Shown here in pieces: positions 63,248 to 64,000 of a DNA stretch of 64,000 nt. Position 1 is the first letter of the stretch; each line of letters begins with the position of its first letter. Location: the NCBI GenBank assembly GCA_964017155.1, contig OZ024864.1, positions 33,806,029 through 33,870,028 of the forward strand. Direction: 5' to 3'. Source of the DNA: Oasisia sp. SBJ-2009 (taxonomy: Eukaryota; Annelida; Polychaeta; Sabellida; Siboglinidae). The notes under the pieces were generated by a model that saw only the letters and a list, made by a program, of their open reading frames with translations, made no database searches and had not been told where the DNA came from. The translations under genes and the position numbers were made by a program.

Positions 63248-64000
63248 ATACGTGCGTGGGTGTGTGAACTAAATTGCAGCTACAATTGTTAATTACTGTT
63301 GGCATATTACGGATCAATCATAATCGCACTCAGGTATCACTTAAGAAATTATTCCAAACTCATTCAAGAAATTAAGCATTCATCAGTACCAGGGATGGGC
63401 TCAAATACTTGTGCATTTGTGTATTCAAGTATAGCATGTACAGTAATTGGACTTGAACTTACAATTTTGCTGAGAACTATACTTGGACATGGACTTATGC
63501 TTGGCTATCTCCAGAGTACTTCGACTTGGCAAATACATTTTACAAGCACATTTTGTTGTTGTTAATTAGGTGGTTCTACGTGAAGGATAAAGAAATTGGC
63601 TGCAGTAAAAATACTGTATAGTTATACTAATTTTGAACCGGAGCTTCATAACATGTAGTATAATTAATGGCATTTGTGATGGTGGTTGAATAATTTATAG
63701 GCATAGTGGGGATGTGAAGCACACGCAGTTGCATGCATGTCAGTTGATACTTGAACATTTGATTAATTTAAGATAATTATATAGAATACACTAACCAGAT
63801 CAGATAAGATACATACTGATCACTTGTAGTGGCTTCAGATGCTCAGAATCCGCCAGTTCACTTGAATTGTGGACATTTATGATATACATAAATGCATGTT
63901 CAGAATATTAACTTACACATGTATACTAAATTGGTTTTGCTTAGTAAGTGTGCACAAAGATCGTTAATAAACAATTAGTTGTAATTTAATGGTATCAAAA
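63248..64000. other. No recognised feature
   Basis: Non-coding to the window end; 63390-63550 has a repeated 'acttg' flavour (acttgtgc, tcaagtat, acttggac) but no supported gene. Confidence 0.5.

Overview
The window is animal nuclear DNA, AT-rich, with widely spaced GT-AG exons, many tandem and inverted repeats, tRNA-derived SINEs, non-LTR retrotransposons and an LTR element. The SINE type (with a 'gagtacctggctat' core), the LINE families and the intron style suggest a lophotrochozoan, most likely a mollusc. That assignment is inference; no single sequence here fixes the species.

Three host genes can be read by splicing visible exons. (1) Plus strand, 2751-11256: the 3' part of an SLC6-type sodium-coupled neurotransmitter transporter, covering roughly TM9 to the C-terminus. 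Its 5' part lies left of the window. Its introns carry a 2.4-kb nested minisatellite (1-2457), a 45-bp array that starts right at a splice donor, and a 3-kb foldback transposon inserted in that array. (2) Minus strand, 42365 down to 18722: a complete 288-residue tetraspanin in six coding exons, with eight cysteines in the large extracellular loop (C8 group, TSPAN33/5/14-like). Its 14.5-kb first intron and the other introns are full of MITEs and minisatellites, and a ~760-bp alternating purine-pyrimidine tract lies upstream of exon 1. (3) Minus strand, 62871 down to 59774: a predicted 566-residue type II membrane protein. It joins an extended-SDR (nucleotide-sugar epimerase/dehydratase-like) Rossmann domain that has lost the catalytic Tyr/Lys to a GT-A-like glycosyltransferase domain. 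One of its introns is only 41 bp.

From 43.6 to 59.5 kb no host gene is seen. The region is a stack of mobile DNA. A 430-730 bp repeat family (six copies, A-F) is interrupted by a hAT-like element with a perfect 8-bp target duplication, by a 5'-truncated LINE with a 5-bp duplication, and by a second, longer LINE (ORF1 end, endonuclease, reverse transcriptase). A non-autonomous LTR retrotransposon with apparently identical 374-bp LTRs lies in the (TAA)n tail of that second LINE. The order of insertion can be read directly from the interruptions.

Other transposons with visible boundaries: a TTAA-flanked 824-bp element carrying a decayed THAP zinc finger (Kolobok-like), a TTAA-flanked 496-bp foldback MITE, several other foldback MITEs, and a SINE/LINE pair sharing one 3' tail. 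At least ten unrelated minisatellites (20 to 84 bp units) and many (TA)n/(CA)n tracts fill much of the rest. No rRNA, functional tRNA, CRISPR array or prokaryotic operon was seen.
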